Below the pieces are notes generated by a model. It made no database searches. It was not told where the DNA came from and was given only the letters and a program-made list of their open reading frames with translations. Positions 28,225 through 37,577 of a DNA stretch of 64,000 bases are shown here, piece after piece. Origin of the DNA: Agromyces larvae (GTDB taxonomy: Bacteria; Actinomycetota; Actinomycetes; Actinomycetales; Microbacteriaceae); the NCBI RefSeq assembly GCF_022811705.1, contig NZ_CP094528.1, positions 372,001-436,000 on the forward strand, read 5' to 3'. The position numbers were made by a program, and so were the translations under genes. Every line of letters begins with the position of its first letter. Positions within the stretch are counted from its first letter, which is position 1.

Positions 28225-29591
28225 GCCAGCAGCTTGCCCCACAACTCGGTGAACTGCGGCAGCGTCTTGGAGGTGCTGCCGATGTCGTCGACCACGACGC
28301 CGGGCACGGCCAGCCCGATGATCGCCCCCGACGTGGCCATGCGGTGATCGGCGTACGCGCGCCAGGCGCCCTCGTGCAGCGGAGCGGGCTCGAGGCGCAG
28401 CCCGTCGGGCAGTTCGGTCACGCGCCCGCCGAGCCCGTTCAGCTCGGTCGCGAGCGCGGCGATGCGGTCGGTCTCGTGGTGGCGGATGTGCTCGATGCCG
28501 GTGATCGTCGACGGCGAGTCGGCCAGGGCTGCGAGCGCGACCAGGTTGGGTGCGAGCTCGCCGGCCTCGGACAGGTCGAGGTCGACCCCGCGGATGCCGC
28601 GACCGCCGCCGGCGGGCCGCGCCGGTGCCTGCACGGTGAGTCGGTCGCCGTCGCGGCGGACGCTCGCGCCGAACCGCGGAAGCAGCTCGATCAGCTGCGC
28701 GCCGACCTGGGTCGTCGTCGCGGGCCAGCCGCCGATGGTCACCGATCCGCCGGCGACGATCGCGGCGACGAGGAACGGCGCCGCGTTCGAGAGGTCGGGT
28801 TCGATGTCGACGTCGATCGCGGCGATCGGGCCGGGTGAGACGACCCACCGGCCGCGCTCGGGGGAGGCGACCGCGACCCCGCGGGCCGCGAGCGACGCGA
28901 TGGTCATCTCGATGTGCGGCATGGACGGCAGCCGATCGCCGGTGTGCCGCAGGTCGAGGCCGCGTTCGAATCGGGCCGCCGACAGCAGCAGCGCTGAGAC
29001 GAACTGGCTCGACGCGGATGCGTCGATCTCGAGGGGGCCGCCGCCGACCCGACCGGTGCCGTGCACCGTGAACGGCAGGGTGCCCCGCCCGTCGTCGTCG
29101 AGGTCGACGCCGAGCGCCTGCAATCCGTGCACGACCCCCGCCATCGGGCGCTTGCGCGCGTACTCGTCGCCGTCGAACGTGGTCGGGCCGAGCGCGAGCG
29201 CGGCGACCGGCGGCAGGAACCGCATCACGGTTCCGGCGAGCCCGCAGTCGATGGTCGTCGACCCGGTGAGCTCGTCGGCGGGCGTCACCCGCAGGTCTCC
29301 GCCGAAGTCGCCGCGACCGGGGATCCGCTCGATCGTCGTGCCGAGCGCGCGGAGCCCCTCGATCATCAGCTCGCTGTCACGGGAGAACAGCGGCGCGCGA
29401 AGCGTCGACGGACCGTCGGCGAGCGCCGCGAGCACGAGTTCGCGATTCGTGAGCGACTTGGACCCCGGCAGCGTCAGCGCGGCGTCGAGCGGACGGATCG
29501 CGGTGGGCGCGAGCCATCCGCCCCGGGGCTCGGTCTCGCGGGCGTCGCCGTAGGGGTCGAACTCGGGTTCGGAATACCTCGAAATCTGCAT
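28221..29591 (-). CDS. aroA: 3-phosphoshikimate 1-carboxyvinyltransferase (EPSP synthase)
   Basis: This 456-residue enzyme joins shikimate 3-phosphate and phosphoenolpyruvate in the shikimate pathway. Key motifs are [18 protein letters not shown] near residue 41, [13 protein letters not shown], the phosphate-binding KRPM and [10 protein letters not shown] segments, [11 protein letters not shown], and the C-terminal [13 protein letters not shown]. The ATG at 29591 follows a TACTGT box by 10 nt with no SD. Its first codons overlap a sigma-R type promoter for sigR on the other strand. Confidence 0.95.
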   Translation of the reverse strand: MQISRYSEPEFDPYGDARETEPRGGWLAPTAIRPLDAALTLPGSKSLTNRELVLAALADGPSTLRAPLFSRDSELMIEGLRALGTTIERIPGRGDFGGDLRVTPADELTGSTTIDCGLAGTVMRFLPPVAALALGPTTFDGDEYARKRPMAGVVHGLQALGVDLDDDGRGTLPFTVHGTGRVGGGPLEIDASASSQFVSALLLSAARFERGLDLRHTGDRLPSMPHIEMTIASLAARGVAVASPERGRWVVSPGPIAAIDVDIEPDLSNAAPFLVAAIVAGGSVTIGGWPATTTQVGAQLIELLPRFGASVRRDGDRLTVQAPARPAGGGRGIRGVDLDLSEAGELAPNLVALAALADSPSTITGIEHIRHHETDRIAALATELNGLGGRVTELPDGLRLEPAPLHEGAWRAYADHRMATSGAIIGLAVPGVVVDDIGSTSKTLPQFTELWGKLLA

Positions 29592-29596
29592 CGGTT
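29571..29596 (+). promoter_or_regulatory. Predicted SigR-dependent promoter of sigR (GGAAT-N18-GTT)
   Basis: GGAAT at 29571-29575 and GTT at 29594-29596 are separated by exactly 18 bases, the consensus for SigR/SigH-type sigma factors. The predicted start near 29603 precedes an SD (AAGGAG, 29621-29626) and in-frame GTG codons at 29630 and 29636. This would autoregulate sigR and produce an N-terminally extended protein. The element overlaps the aroA start codon on the opposite strand. Confidence 0.65.
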
Positions 29597-29600
29597 ACCA

Positions 29601-29606
29601 ACAGTA
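29601..29606 (-). promoter_or_regulatory. -10 box TACTGT of aroA
   Basis: Predicted start is near 29594, 3 nt before the aroA ATG at 29591. Confidence 0.45.
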
Positions 29607-29702
29607 GTGCCGACGGCGGGAAGGAGCTGGTGCGTGTGACCTCGGTGGTGATGGACCGCCCGGCGACCCCGGCGGTCGGAGTGGGCGGTGCGGTCGAGGT
29701 CC

Positions 29703-29708
29703 TAGGAT
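29703..29708 (+). promoter_or_regulatory. -10 box TAGGAT, housekeeping promoter of sigR
   Basis: Predicted start is near 29715, 2 nt before ATG 29717. It would give a leaderless message for the short SigR form. Confidence 0.5.
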
Positions 29709-29716
29709 GGCCGGTG

Positions 29717-30340
29717 ATGACTGCCGACGAGACCGGTGCAGCGGCACCGGAAACCGAACGTCCGCTGGGGGAGCTCTTCGAGGAGCAGGCGCTGCCGTTC
29801 CTCGACCAGTTGTACGGTGCCGCCCTGCGCATGACGAAGAACCCCGCCGACGCGCAAGACCTCGTGCAGGAGACCTTCGTGAAGGCCTACGCGGCCTTCG
29901 GCCAGTTCACCCAGGGCACGAACCTCAAGGCGTGGCTGTACCGCATCCTGACCAACACCTTCATCAACTCGTACCGCAAGAAGCAGCGGGAGCCCTACCA
30001 GGGCACGATCGACGATCTCGAGGACTGGCAGCTCGGCGGCGCCGAGTCGACGACGTCGAGTTCGAGCCGATCGGCCGAGGCCGAGGCGATCGACCACCTG
30101 CCCGACAGCGCCGTCAAGGACGCGTTGCAGGCGCTGCCCGAGGATTTCCGTCTCGCGGTCTACTTCGCCGACGTCGAGGGCTTCTCCTATCAGGAGATCG
30201 CCGACATGATGCACACCCCCATCGGGACCGTGATGAGCCGGCTGCACCGTGGCCGTCGGCTGCTGCGCGAATCCCTCGCCGAGTACGCCGGTAGCCAGGG
30301 CTACGACACGGCGCCCAAACCCACCAGGAGCAGGAAATGA
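29717..30340 (+). CDS. sigR: ECF sigma factor SigR/SigH (thiol-oxidative stress)
   Basis: From ATG 29717 this is a 207-residue group-IV sigma factor: region 2 ([29 protein letters not shown], then [22 protein letters not shown]) and region 4 ([33 protein letters not shown]). It directs genes for thioredoxin and other thiol repair when RsrA releases it. An SD-led start at GTG 29636 (or 29630) in the same frame would add 27 (or 29) residues, resembling the long SigR isoform of Streptomyces. It overlaps rsrA by 4 bp. Confidence 0.93.
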   Translation: MTADETGAAAPETERPLGELFEEQALPFLDQLYGAALRMTKNPADAQDLVQETFVKAYAAFGQFTQGTNLKAWLYRILTNTFINSYRKKQREPYQGTIDDLEDWQLGGAESTTSSSSRSAEAEAIDHLPDSAVKDALQALPEDFRLAVYFADVEGFSYQEIADMMHTPIGTVMSRLHRGRRLLRESLAEYAGSQGYDTAPKPTRSRK

Positions 30341-30594
30341 CCGATTGCGGCTGCGAGAAGGCACGGCAGGAGCTCGAGGAGTACCTGCACAACGAGCTGT
30401 GCCGTGAGGATGCCGCAGACATCCGCGAGCACGTGGCCAACTGCCCCGAGTGCTCGGCCGAGCTGAACGTCGGGCGGACGATCACCGAGGTCGTGCAGCG
30501 CGCCTGCCGGGAGAACGCCCCCGGAGAGCTGCGGCTGGCCGTGCTGACTCGCATCCGCGAGGTGCAGGCGCACAGCGCCGTCGTCATCGACTGA
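30337..30594 (+). CDS. rsrA: Zinc-binding anti-sigma factor RsrA/RshA
   Basis: This 85-residue protein has the ZAS motif HxxxCxxC at His32, Cys36 and Cys39, with Cys4/Cys6 near the N-terminus supplying the remaining ligand as in RsrA of Streptomyces (Cys11 there). Cys22 and Cys57 are extra cysteines. Under oxidation the zinc is lost, disulfides form and SigR is freed. The ATG overlaps the sigR stop (ATGA), which couples sigma and anti-sigma production. Confidence 0.92.
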   Translation: MTDCGCEKARQELEEYLHNELCREDAADIREHVANCPECSAELNVGRTITEVVQRACRENAPGELRLAVLTRIREVQAHSAVVID

Positions 30595-30718
30595 GGTCGA
30601 CGGGGCTGAGCTGGGGCCGAGTCGGGCCTGGCCGAGCCGCGCGGGTGGGTCGCGGAGGTCTCGACACGCGTCGGCGCTTCGCGGCCGCCCCCCTCGCGCC
30701 GCGATGGGCGGGAACGAG

Positions 30719-30750
30719 ACGAGCGGATGCCCCGCGGGGCATCCGCTCGT
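30719..30750. terminator. Perfect 32-bp palindrome between rsrA and kgd
   Basis: ACGAGCGGATGCCCCG is followed directly by its complement, giving a stem of about 14 bp. It lies 18 bp after the kgd stop and 124 bp after rsrA, so mainly serves kgd. The core GCGGATGCCCCGC is shared with the secA terminator. The remaining 124 bp after rsrA contain nothing I can name. Confidence 0.8.
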
Positions 30751-30768
30751 CCGTGTCCGCGCGACCGC

Positions 30769-33700
30769 CTACAGGGTGAGCGCGCGCTGGATGATGTCGG
30801 CCTGCTCGGCTGCGTGACGCTTGGCCGAACCGGTCGCGGGCGACGCCGCCGCGGGCCGCGAGACGACCGAGACCGGGCGCGGCCCGAGCTTGTTCGTCTC
30901 GAAGATGAAGTACGGCCAAGCGCCCTGGTTCTCGGGCTCGTCCTGCACCCAGGTCAACTCGGCGTTCTCGTACGAGTCGGCGATCGCCTTCAGCTCGTCG
31001 CCGGGCAGCGGGTAGAGCTGCTCGATGCGGATGAGCGCGATCTCGGGGTTCGGATGCTTGTCGAGCTCGGCGAGCAGGTCGTAGTAGATCTTCCCCGACA
31101 TGAACAGCGCACGCTTGACCGCCGACTTGTCGGTGATGCGGGCGTCGTCGATGACGGGCTCGAACCTGCCCTGCGTGAAGTCGGCGACCTCGCTGGTCGC
31201 GCCGCGCAGGCGCAGCATCGCCTTCGGCGTGAACACCACGAGCGGGCGGCGCGGCCGCACGTACGCCTGGCGGCGCAGCAGGTGGAAGTACGACGCCGGC
31301 GTCGACGGGCGGGCGACCGTCATGTTGTTCTCGGCGCAGAGCTGCAGGTAGCGCTCGATGCGGGCCGACGAGTGGTCGGGGCCCTGCCCCTCGTAGCCGT
31401 GGGGGAGCAGCAGCACGACGCTCGAGCGCTGACCCCACTTCTGCTCGGCCGACGAGACGAACTCGTCGATGATGGTCTGCGCCCCGTTGCCGAAGTCGCC
31501 GAACTGCGCCTCCCAGAGCACGAGCGCGTCGGCCCGCTCCACCGAGTAGCCGTACTCGAAGCCCATCGCGGCGTACTCGCTGAGCAGCGAGTCGTAGATC
31601 CAGAACCGGGCCTGGTTCTCGGACAGGTTCTGCAGCGGCAGCCACTCCTGCCCGTTCACCCGGTCGTGCAGCACCGCGTGGCGCTGCACGAACGTGCCGC
31701 GGCGGGCGTCCTGCCCGGCGAAGCGCACGGGCGTGCCCTCGACGAGCAGCGAGCCGAGCGCGAGCAGCTCGCCGAAGCCCCAGTCGATCTTGCCGTTGCG
31801 GCTCATGTCCTGACGCTTGGTGAGCAGCTGCTGGATCTTCGGGTGCACGGTGAAGCCGGCCGGCTTGTTCGCGAAGGCGTCGCCGATGGCGTGCACGACC
31901 TCGACCGAGACGCCGGTCGTGGCCAGCTCGCCGGTCGCGGGCTCGGGGCTCTGGTCGGTGTCGGTCGCGCCGATCACCTGGATCGCACCGGTCTGCACCG
32001 CGTGGGTCTCGGCGAACGCCCGCTCCAGCCGGTCCTGGAAGTCGCGGTGCGCCTCTTCGTACTCGGCCTCGGTGATGTCGCCGCGGCCGACGAGGGCCTC
32101 GGTGTAGAGCTTGCGGACGCTGCGCTTGGCCTCGATGAGGTTGTACATCAGCGGCTGCGTCATCGAGGGGTCGTCGCCCTCGTTGTGGCCGCGACGGCGG
32201 TAGCAGACGAGGTCGACCACGACGTCGCGCTTGAACTCCTGGCGGTAGCGGAAGGCCAGCTCGGCCACCCGCACGACCGCCTCGGGGTCGTCGCCGTTCA
32301 CGTGGAAGATCGGCGCCTGGATCGTCTTGGCCACGTCGGTCGAATAGATCGACGAGCGGGCGTCGCCCGGCACGGTGGTGAAGCCGACCTGGTTGTTCAC
32401 GACGAGGTGGATGGTGCCGCCGGTGCGGTACCCGCGCAGCTGCGACATCTGCATGGTCTCGACGACCACGCCCTGACCGGCCATCGCCGCGTCGCCGTGC
32501 ACGAGGATCGGCAGGATCGAGAACGACCCGATGGGCTTGCGGTCCTGCTTGGCGCGCACGATGCCCTCGAGCACGCCGTCGACGGCCTCGAGGTGCGACG
32601 GGTTCGCGGCGAGCGAGACGGGCACCTGCTGGCCGTCGTCGGCGGTGAAGGTGCCCTGGGTGCCCAGGTGGTACTTCACGTCGCCCGAGCCGTGCGCGCT
32701 CGCGGTGCCCTCGAACTCGCGGAACACCTGCCCGTACGTCTTGCCGGCGATGTTGGTGAGCACGTTCAGGCGGCCGCGGTGCGCCATGCCGATCGCGACC
32801 TCGTCGAGGCCGGCCTTCGCGGCGCCCTGGAGCACCTCGTCGAGCAGCGCGATCATCGACTCGCCGCCCTCGAGGCTGAACCGCTTCTGGCCGACGTACT
32901 TGGTCTGCAGGAAGGTCTCGAACGCCTCGGCTTCGTTGAGCTTGCCGAGGATGCGCATCTGCTCGTCGTGCGTCGGCTTCTCGTACGGGCGCTCGATCTG
33001 CTCCTGGATCCACTTGCGCTGCACCGGGTCCTGGATGTGCATGTACTCGATGCCGATGGTGCGGCAGTAGGAGTCGCGCAGGACGCCGAGGATGTCGCGC
33101 AGCTTCGCCGTCCGGGTGGCGCCGAAGCCGCCCGTGACGAACTCGCGGTCGAGGTCCCAGAAGGTGAGGCCGTGGCTGGCGATGTCGAGGTCGGGGTGCG
33201 AACGCTGCACGTACTCGAGCGGGTCGGTGTCGGCCATCATGTGGCCGCGCACGCGGAACGCGTTGATGAGCTCCTGCACGCGCGCCGTCTTGTCGATGGC
33301 GCTGGCGATGTCGACCGAGATGTCGGGCGCCCAGCGGATCGGCTCGTACGGCAGGCGCAGCGCGGCGAAGATGTCCTCGTAGAACCGGCGCTCGCCGATC
33401 AGCAGCTCGTGCACCTTCTTCAGGAACTCGCCCGACCCGGCGCCCTGGATGACGCGGTGGTCGTAGGTCGAGGTGAGCGTGATCGTCTTGCCGATGGCGA
33501 GGTTCGAGAGCGTCTTCTCGCTCGCGCCCTGGAACTCGGCCGGGTACTCGAGGGCGCCCGCGCCGATGATGCAGCCCTGGCCCTTCATCAGGCGCGGCAC
33601 CGAGTGCACGGTGCCGATGCCGCCCGGGTTGGTGAGCGAGATCGTCGCGCCCTGGAAGTCGTCGGCCTTCAGCTTGTTCTGGCGGGCGCGCGAGACCAGG

Positions 33701-34506
33701 TCTTCGTAGGCCGCGAGGTACTCGTTGAAGGTCATCGTCTCGGCGCGCTTGATGGCGGGCACGAGCAGCGCACGGGTGCCGTCGGGCTTCGGGATGTCGA
33801 TCGCGATGCCGAGACCGATGTGGGCGGGCTTGACGAGGCTCGGCTTGCCGTCGATTTCGGCGTAGGCGACGTTCTGGCTGGGGAAGTCCTTCAGGGCCTG
33901 GATGAGCGCCCACCCGATGAGGTGCGTGAACGACACCTTGCCGCCGCGGGTGCGGCGGAGGTGGTTGTTGATCACGATGCGGTTGTCGATCATGAGCTTC
34001 GCCGGCACGGTGCGCACGCTCGTGGCGGTGGGCACGGTGAGCGAGGCGTCCATGTTCGCGGCGAGCGTCTTCGGCATGCCCCGCAGCGGCACGACCTCGT
34101 CGACGGCCTCGTCGGTGTCGGCGACGACCGGCTGCGGGCTGGTGATCGGCACGTCGGCGGGCACGGGTTCGGGTCGCGGCGCCACCGACGTGGTGCGCGC
34201 CGCGGGGGCCTGGCCGATGACGGGTGCGGGTGCGGTCACCGGCGCCGGGGCGGGTGCGGCGTCGGCGGCGGACGGCGCGGACGCCTCGGGGGCCGACGGC
34301 GCGGATGCCTCGGGGCTCGCCGCGGGCTGCCCGGCCTGGGCCTCGCGGGTCTGCCGGTACTGCTCGAGCACCGGCCACCACGTGCGATCGACGGAATCGC
34401 GGTCGACGAGGTACTTCTGGTACATCTCGTCGACGAGCCATTCGTTGGCTCCGAACTCGGCCGACGAGGTCTCGTCGGCACCGGTTCCCGTCAGTTGGCT
34501 CGACAC
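30769..34506 (-). CDS. kgd: Multifunctional 2-oxoglutarate decarboxylase/dehydrogenase E1-E2 fusion
   Basis: This 1245-residue protein is the actinobacterial fusion Kgd/OdhA/SucA of the TCA cycle. The N-terminal FGANEWLVDEMYQKYL is followed by an Ala/Pro-rich linker (about 58-110), then an E2 succinyltransferase catalytic domain ending STYDHRVIQGAGSGEF (catalytic His near 348), then the thiamine-diphosphate E1 domains (GMAHRGRLNVL, CYRRRGHNEGDDP, LPHGYEGQGPDHSS). There is no lipoyl domain, as usual; lipoyl-E2 comes from elsewhere. Start is GTG 34506 with GGAGAG about 12 nt upstream. Confidence 0.95.
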   Translation of the reverse strand: MSSQLTGTGADETSSAEFGANEWLVDEMYQKYLVDRDSVDRTWWPVLEQYRQTREAQAGQPAASPEASAPSAPEASAPSAADAAPAPAPVTAPAPVIGQAPAARTTSVAPRPEPVPADVPITSPQPVVADTDEAVDEVVPLRGMPKTLAANMDASLTVPTATSVRTVPAKLMIDNRIVINNHLRRTRGGKVSFTHLIGWALIQALKDFPSQNVAYAEIDGKPSLVKPAHIGLGIAIDIPKPDGTRALLVPAIKRAETMTFNEYLAAYEDLVSRARQNKLKADDFQGATISLTNPGGIGTVHSVPRLMKGQGCIIGAGALEYPAEFQGASEKTLSNLAIGKTITLTSTYDHRVIQGAGSGEFLKKVHELLIGERRFYEDIFAALRLPYEPIRWAPDISVDIASAIDKTARVQELINAFRVRGHMMADTDPLEYVQRSHPDLDIASHGLTFWDLDREFVTGGFGATRTAKLRDILGVLRDSYCRTIGIEYMHIQDPVQRKWIQEQIERPYEKPTHDEQMRILGKLNEAEAFETFLQTKYVGQKRFSLEGGESMIALLDEVLQGAAKAGLDEVAIGMAHRGRLNVLTNIAGKTYGQVFREFEGTASAHGSGDVKYHLGTQGTFTADDGQQVPVSLAANPSHLEAVDGVLEGIVRAKQDRKPIGSFSILPILVHGDAAMAGQGVVVETMQMSQLRGYRTGGTIHLVVNNQVGFTTVPGDARSSIYSTDVAKTIQAPIFHVNGDDPEAVVRVAELAFRYRQEFKRDVVVDLVCYRRRGHNEGDDPSMTQPLMYNLIEAKRSVRKLYTEALVGRGDITEAEYEEAHRDFQDRLERAFAETHAVQTGAIQVIGATDTDQSPEPATGELATTGVSVEVVHAIGDAFANKPAGFTVHPKIQQLLTKRQDMSRNGKIDWGFGELLALGSLLVEGTPVRFAGQDARRGTFVQRHAVLHDRVNGQEWLPLQNLSENQARFWIYDSLLSEYAAMGFEYGYSVERADALVLWEAQFGDFGNGAQTIIDEFVSSAEQKWGQRSSVVLLLPHGYEGQGPDHSSARIERYLQLCAENNMTVARPSTPASYFHLLRRQAYVRPRRPLVVFTPKAMLRLRGATSEVADFTQGRFEPVIDDARITDKSAVKRALFMSGKIYYDLLAELDKHPNPEIALIRIEQLYPLPGDELKAIADSYENAELTWVQDEPENQGAWPYFIFETNKLGPRPVSVVSRPAAASPATGSAKRHAAEQADIIQRALTL

Positions 34507-34672
34507 AGCCGTTCGCCCACTCTCTCCGTTGATTGCGTTTCAGATCGGCGCGCACAGAAGCGCGCGGATCACCCGTACCAGCCTAAACCCCCGCCGAAGC
34601 GGCGAGGGACATGCGCGCCGCGCCGCCGCCCGCGCCGGAGCACGCCGTACCCGCGCGGGAGCACGCCGCGGG

Positions 34673-34678
34673 TAGCGT
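34673..34678 (+). promoter_or_regulatory. -10 box TAGCGT of the GuaB1 gene
   Basis: Predicted start falls exactly on the A of ATG 34685, so leaderless. The 178-bp gap to kgd shows no other clear element. Confidence 0.5.
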
Positions 34679-34684
34679 TGCACC

Positions 34685-36124
34685 ATGGAGTTCTACCGCA
34701 CCTCTCCGTCGCACGATCTCACGTACTCCGACGTGTTCCTGGTGCCGAGTCGGTCGGCGGTGACGAGCCGCCTCGACGTCTCGCTCGCCACGAGCGACGG
34801 GTCGGGGGCGACGATCCCGATCGTGTCGGCGAACATGAACTCGGTGACCGGGCCGCGGCTGGCCGCCTCGCTGGCCCGGCGCGGCGGTCTCGGCGTGCTG
34901 CCGCAGGATCTGCACCTGCAGGACCTCGCCGACGCGATCCGATGGGTGAAGGCCCAGTCGCCCCGGTTCGACACGCCGTTCGAGCTCTCGCCCGACGCGA
35001 CCGCGGCCGACGCGCTCGTCGCGCTGCCGCCGGTCGCGGGCCACGGCATCGTGCTGCGCGACGACGCCGGCGAGTACGTCGGATGCATCGTGGCCGAACG
35101 GTTGGCCACGGCCCTGCCCGACGCCCGGCTCGGCGATCTCGTGCACTCGGCGATGCCCTCGATCGACGCCGAGGACGTGGCATCCCCGCGCCGGGCGTTC
35201 GACCTGATGGCCGACGCCGGCCTCGAGTTCGCGCCGGTGCTCGAGCACGGCCGGGTGGTCGGCACGCTGAGCCGGCGCAGCGCGCTGCGCGGCACCGTGT
35301 ACGAGCCCAACCTCGACGGGCAGGGGCGCCTGCGCGTCGCCGCGGCGATCGGCATCAACGGCGACGCGGCGGCCAAGGCTCGGGCGCTCGCCGAGGCCGG
35401 AGTCGACCTGCTCGTGATCGACACCGCCCACGGGCACCAGGACGGCATGCTGCGGGCGATCGCCGCGGTCGCCGACCTCGACCTCGGCCTGCCGATCGCG
35501 GCGGGCAACATCGTCACCGCCGACGGCGTGCGCGATCTCGTCTCGGCGGGCGCCGGGATCCTCAAGGTCGGGGTCGGTCCGGGCGCGATGTGCACGACCC
35601 GGATGATGACCGCCGTCGGCCGACCTCAGTTCTCGGCCGTGCTCGAGGCCGCCGACACCGCGCGCGAGCTCGGCGCCCGCGTCTGGGCCGACGGCGGGGT
35701 GCGGTACCCCCGCGACGTCGCCCTCGCGCTGGCGGCCGGCGCCGACGCGGTGATGATCGGGTCGTGGTTCGCGGGCACCATCGAGGCTCCGGGGACACTG
35801 CGCTCCGATGCATCCGGCCGCCTGTACAAGGAGAGCTGGGGCATGGCCTCGACGAAGGCCGTCCGCGAGCGCTTCGACCGCCTGAGCGCGTACGAGCTCG
35901 CCCGGCGCGAGCTGTTCGCCGAGGGCATCTCGTCGTCGTCGATCTACCTCGACCCCCAGCGGCCCTCGATCGAGGACCTGCTCGACATGATCACCTCGGG
36001 CGTGCGCAGCTCGTTCACCTACGCCGGCGCTCGCACCCTCGCGGAGTTCCGCGAGCGGGCGCTCGTGGGCATCCAATCGGCCGCCGGATACGAGGAGGGC
36101 AAGGCGCTCCCGGTGAGCTGGTGA
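34685..36124 (+). CDS. guaB1: GuaB1-family IMP dehydrogenase-related enzyme (probable GMP reductase)
   Basis: This 479-residue TIM-barrel enzyme has two CBS domains (about 95-215) inserted after the first barrel strands and the active-site loop [11 protein letters not shown] with catalytic Cys near 303. Other barrel marks are [12 protein letters not shown] and [27 protein letters not shown]. In mycobacteria GuaB1 is a GMP reductase feeding purine salvage, regulated through its CBS pair; I infer the same here. It is distinct from true IMP dehydrogenase GuaB2. Length is typical. Confidence 0.9.
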   Translation: MEFYRTSPSHDLTYSDVFLVPSRSAVTSRLDVSLATSDGSGATIPIVSANMNSVTGPRLAASLARRGGLGVLPQDLHLQDLADAIRWVKAQSPRFDTPFELSPDATAADALVALPPVAGHGIVLRDDAGEYVGCIVAERLATALPDARLGDLVHSAMPSIDAEDVASPRRAFDLMADAGLEFAPVLEHGRVVGTLSRRSALRGTVYEPNLDGQGRLRVAAAIGINGDAAAKARALAEAGVDLLVIDTAHGHQDGMLRAIAAVADLDLGLPIAAGNIVTADGVRDLVSAGAGILKVGVGPGAMCTTRMMTAVGRPQFSAVLEAADTARELGARVWADGGVRYPRDVALALAAGADAVMIGSWFAGTIEAPGTLRSDASGRLYKESWGMASTKAVRERFDRLSAYELARRELFAEGISSSSIYLDPQRPSIEDLLDMITSGVRSSFTYAGARTLAEFRERALVGIQSAAGYEEGKALPVSW

Positions 36125-36151
36125 GGGCGGGATCGGCCCGCCCCGCGTCGA

Positions 36152-36157
36152 TATACT
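36152..36157 (+). promoter_or_regulatory. -10 box TATACT upstream of the CorC operon
   Basis: One of the best -10 matches in the window. Predicted start near 36164, 3 nt before an ATG (36167) that opens a 25-codon leader ORF; the first structural gene starts 70 nt further on. Confidence 0.55.
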
Positions 36158-36166
36158 GAGCCGACC

Positions 36167-36244
36167 ATGGACGATCCTCCCTCTGCGAATCCGGCCTCCC
36201 ACAGACCCTCGCCCGTGACCGATCGGGGAGGTGCGGATGTCTGA
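36167..36244 (+). CDS. Possible leaderless leader peptide overlapping the CorC start
   Basis: This 25-codon ORF begins MDDPPSANPASHRPSP and is rich in Pro, Ser and Asp. Its ATG is 3 nt from the predicted transcript start, and its TGA (36242-36244) lies within the first codons of the next gene (ATG 36237), an 8-bp overlap. The downstream gene also has a good SD, so the leader could adjust rather than drive its translation. Evidence is positional only. Confidence 0.35.
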   Translation: MDDPPSANPASHRPSPVTDRGGADV

Positions 36245-37577
36245 GTGGATCCTGCTCGGCATCGGCCTCCTGCTGACCATCGGCACGGGCTTGTTCGTCG
36301 CCAGCGAGTTCGCGCTGGTGAACCTCGATCGTGCTGACCTCGAGGCGCGCCGCGAGCGCGGCGAGACCCGGCTCGGCATGACCATCGCCGCGCTGAAGAT
36401 CACCTCGACCCACCTGTCGAGCGCGCAGCTGGGCATCACGCTCACGACCCTGCTCACCGGCTACACGATGGAGCCGGCGATCTCGTCGCTGCTCGCGCCG
36501 TCGCTCGCGGCGGTCGGCGTGCCCGACGCCCTCGTGCGGCCGATCGGCGCGACCACCGCGGTGGTGATCGCCACGCTGCTGTCGATGGTGCTCGGCGAGC
36601 TGGTGCCGAAGAACTTCGCCCTCGCGCTGCCGCTGGCCACCGCGAAGGCGGTCATGCCGTTCCAGACCGCGTTCTCGTGGGTGTTCCGCCCCGCCGTGGC
36701 CGTGCTGAACGGCAGCGCGAACGGGATCCTGCGCGCGGTCGGCATCGAGCCGAAGGAGGAGCTGTCGGGGGCGCGCAGCGCGGAGGAGCTCTCCTCGCTC
36801 GTACGCCGGTCGGCCAGCGCCGGGCTGCTCGAGGAGGACACGGCGACGCTGCTCGGCCGCACTCTGCGGTTCAGCGAGCACGATGCGGGCGACGTGATGA
36901 CGCCCCGCCCGCGACTGGCCGCGGTGCAGCGGCTGGAGCCCGCCTCCGCGGTGCTCGAGCTGGCCAGGAGGACCGGGTACTCGCGGTTCCCGGTCTACGA
37001 CGAGAACCTCGACGACATGGTCGGCATCGTGCACGTGAAGCAGGCGGTCGCGGTGCCGCGCGAACGACGCGGCGACGTGCCGACGTCGGCGCTGCAGTCC
37101 GAGGCGCTGCGCGTGCCCGAGACGATGAAGCTCGACACGCTGCTCGGCGAACTGCGCGGGCGCGGGTTCCAGATGGCGGTCGTCGTCGACGAGTACGGCG
37201 GCACGGCCGGCGTCGCGACCCTCGAGGACTTGGTCGAGGAGCTCGTCGGCGAGGTCGCCGACGAGCACGACCGCACCCGGGCCGGCATCGTGCGCCGCGG
37301 CGACGTGGTGAGCTTCCCCGGCATCCTGCGGCCCGACGAGCTGCTCGAGCGCACCGGCATCCGGGTCCCCGAGAACGGCGACTACGAGACCGTGGCCGGA
37401 TTCGTGATGGCCGAGCTCGGCGCGCTGCCCGTCGTCGGCGACGAGGTCTCGATCGAGCAGGGCACGCTGCGCGTGCAGCGGCTCGACGGCCGGCGCATCG
37501 ACCGCCTGCGGTTCGAGCCGACCGCCGAGCCGGTCGCCGACCGCGTCGACGACGTGCACGAGGAGGGCCGGCGATGA
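36237..37577 (+). CDS. CNNM/CorC (hemolysin C) family transporter, first paralogue
   Basis: This 446-residue protein has a DUF21/CNNM membrane domain with about four helices (1-190; VASEFALVNLDRADLEARR and MVLGELVPKNFALALP are family marks), a CBS pair (DVMTPRPRLAAVQ, then AVVVDEYGGTAGVATLEDLVEELVGEV) and a CorC/HlyC domain. Such proteins act in magnesium or cobalt transport or sensing. ATG 36237 is chosen for the GGGGAGG run 5 nt upstream; a GTG at 36231 is inside that run. It overlaps the next paralogue by 4 bp. Confidence 0.9.
   Translation: MSEWILLGIGLLLTIGTGLFVASEFALVNLDRADLEARRERGETRLGMTIAALKITSTHLSSAQLGITLTTLLTGYTMEPAISSLLAPSLAAVGVPDALVRPIGATTAVVIATLLSMVLGELVPKNFALALPLATAKAVMPFQTAFSWVFRPAVAVLNGSANGILRAVGIEPKEELSGARSAEELSSLVRRSASAGLLEEDTATLLGRTLRFSEHDAGDVMTPRPRLAAVQRLEPASAVLELARRTGYSRFPVYDENLDDMVGIVHVKQAVAVPRERRGDVPTSALQSEALRVPETMKLDTLLGELRGRGFQMAVVVDEYGGTAGVATLEDLVEELVGEVADEHDRTRAGIVRRGDVVSFPGILRPDELLERTGIRVPENGDYETVAGFVMAELGALPVVGDEVSIEQGTLRVQRLDGRRIDRLRFEPTAEPVADRVDDVHEEGRR

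Noticed and set aside
30727..36159. A 1810-codon open frame on the plus strand antisense to kgd
   Set aside because: It is Arg/Gly/His/Leu/Val-rich frame shadow of kgd and guaB1 with no recognisable domain; high GC removes stop codons from the antisense frames.
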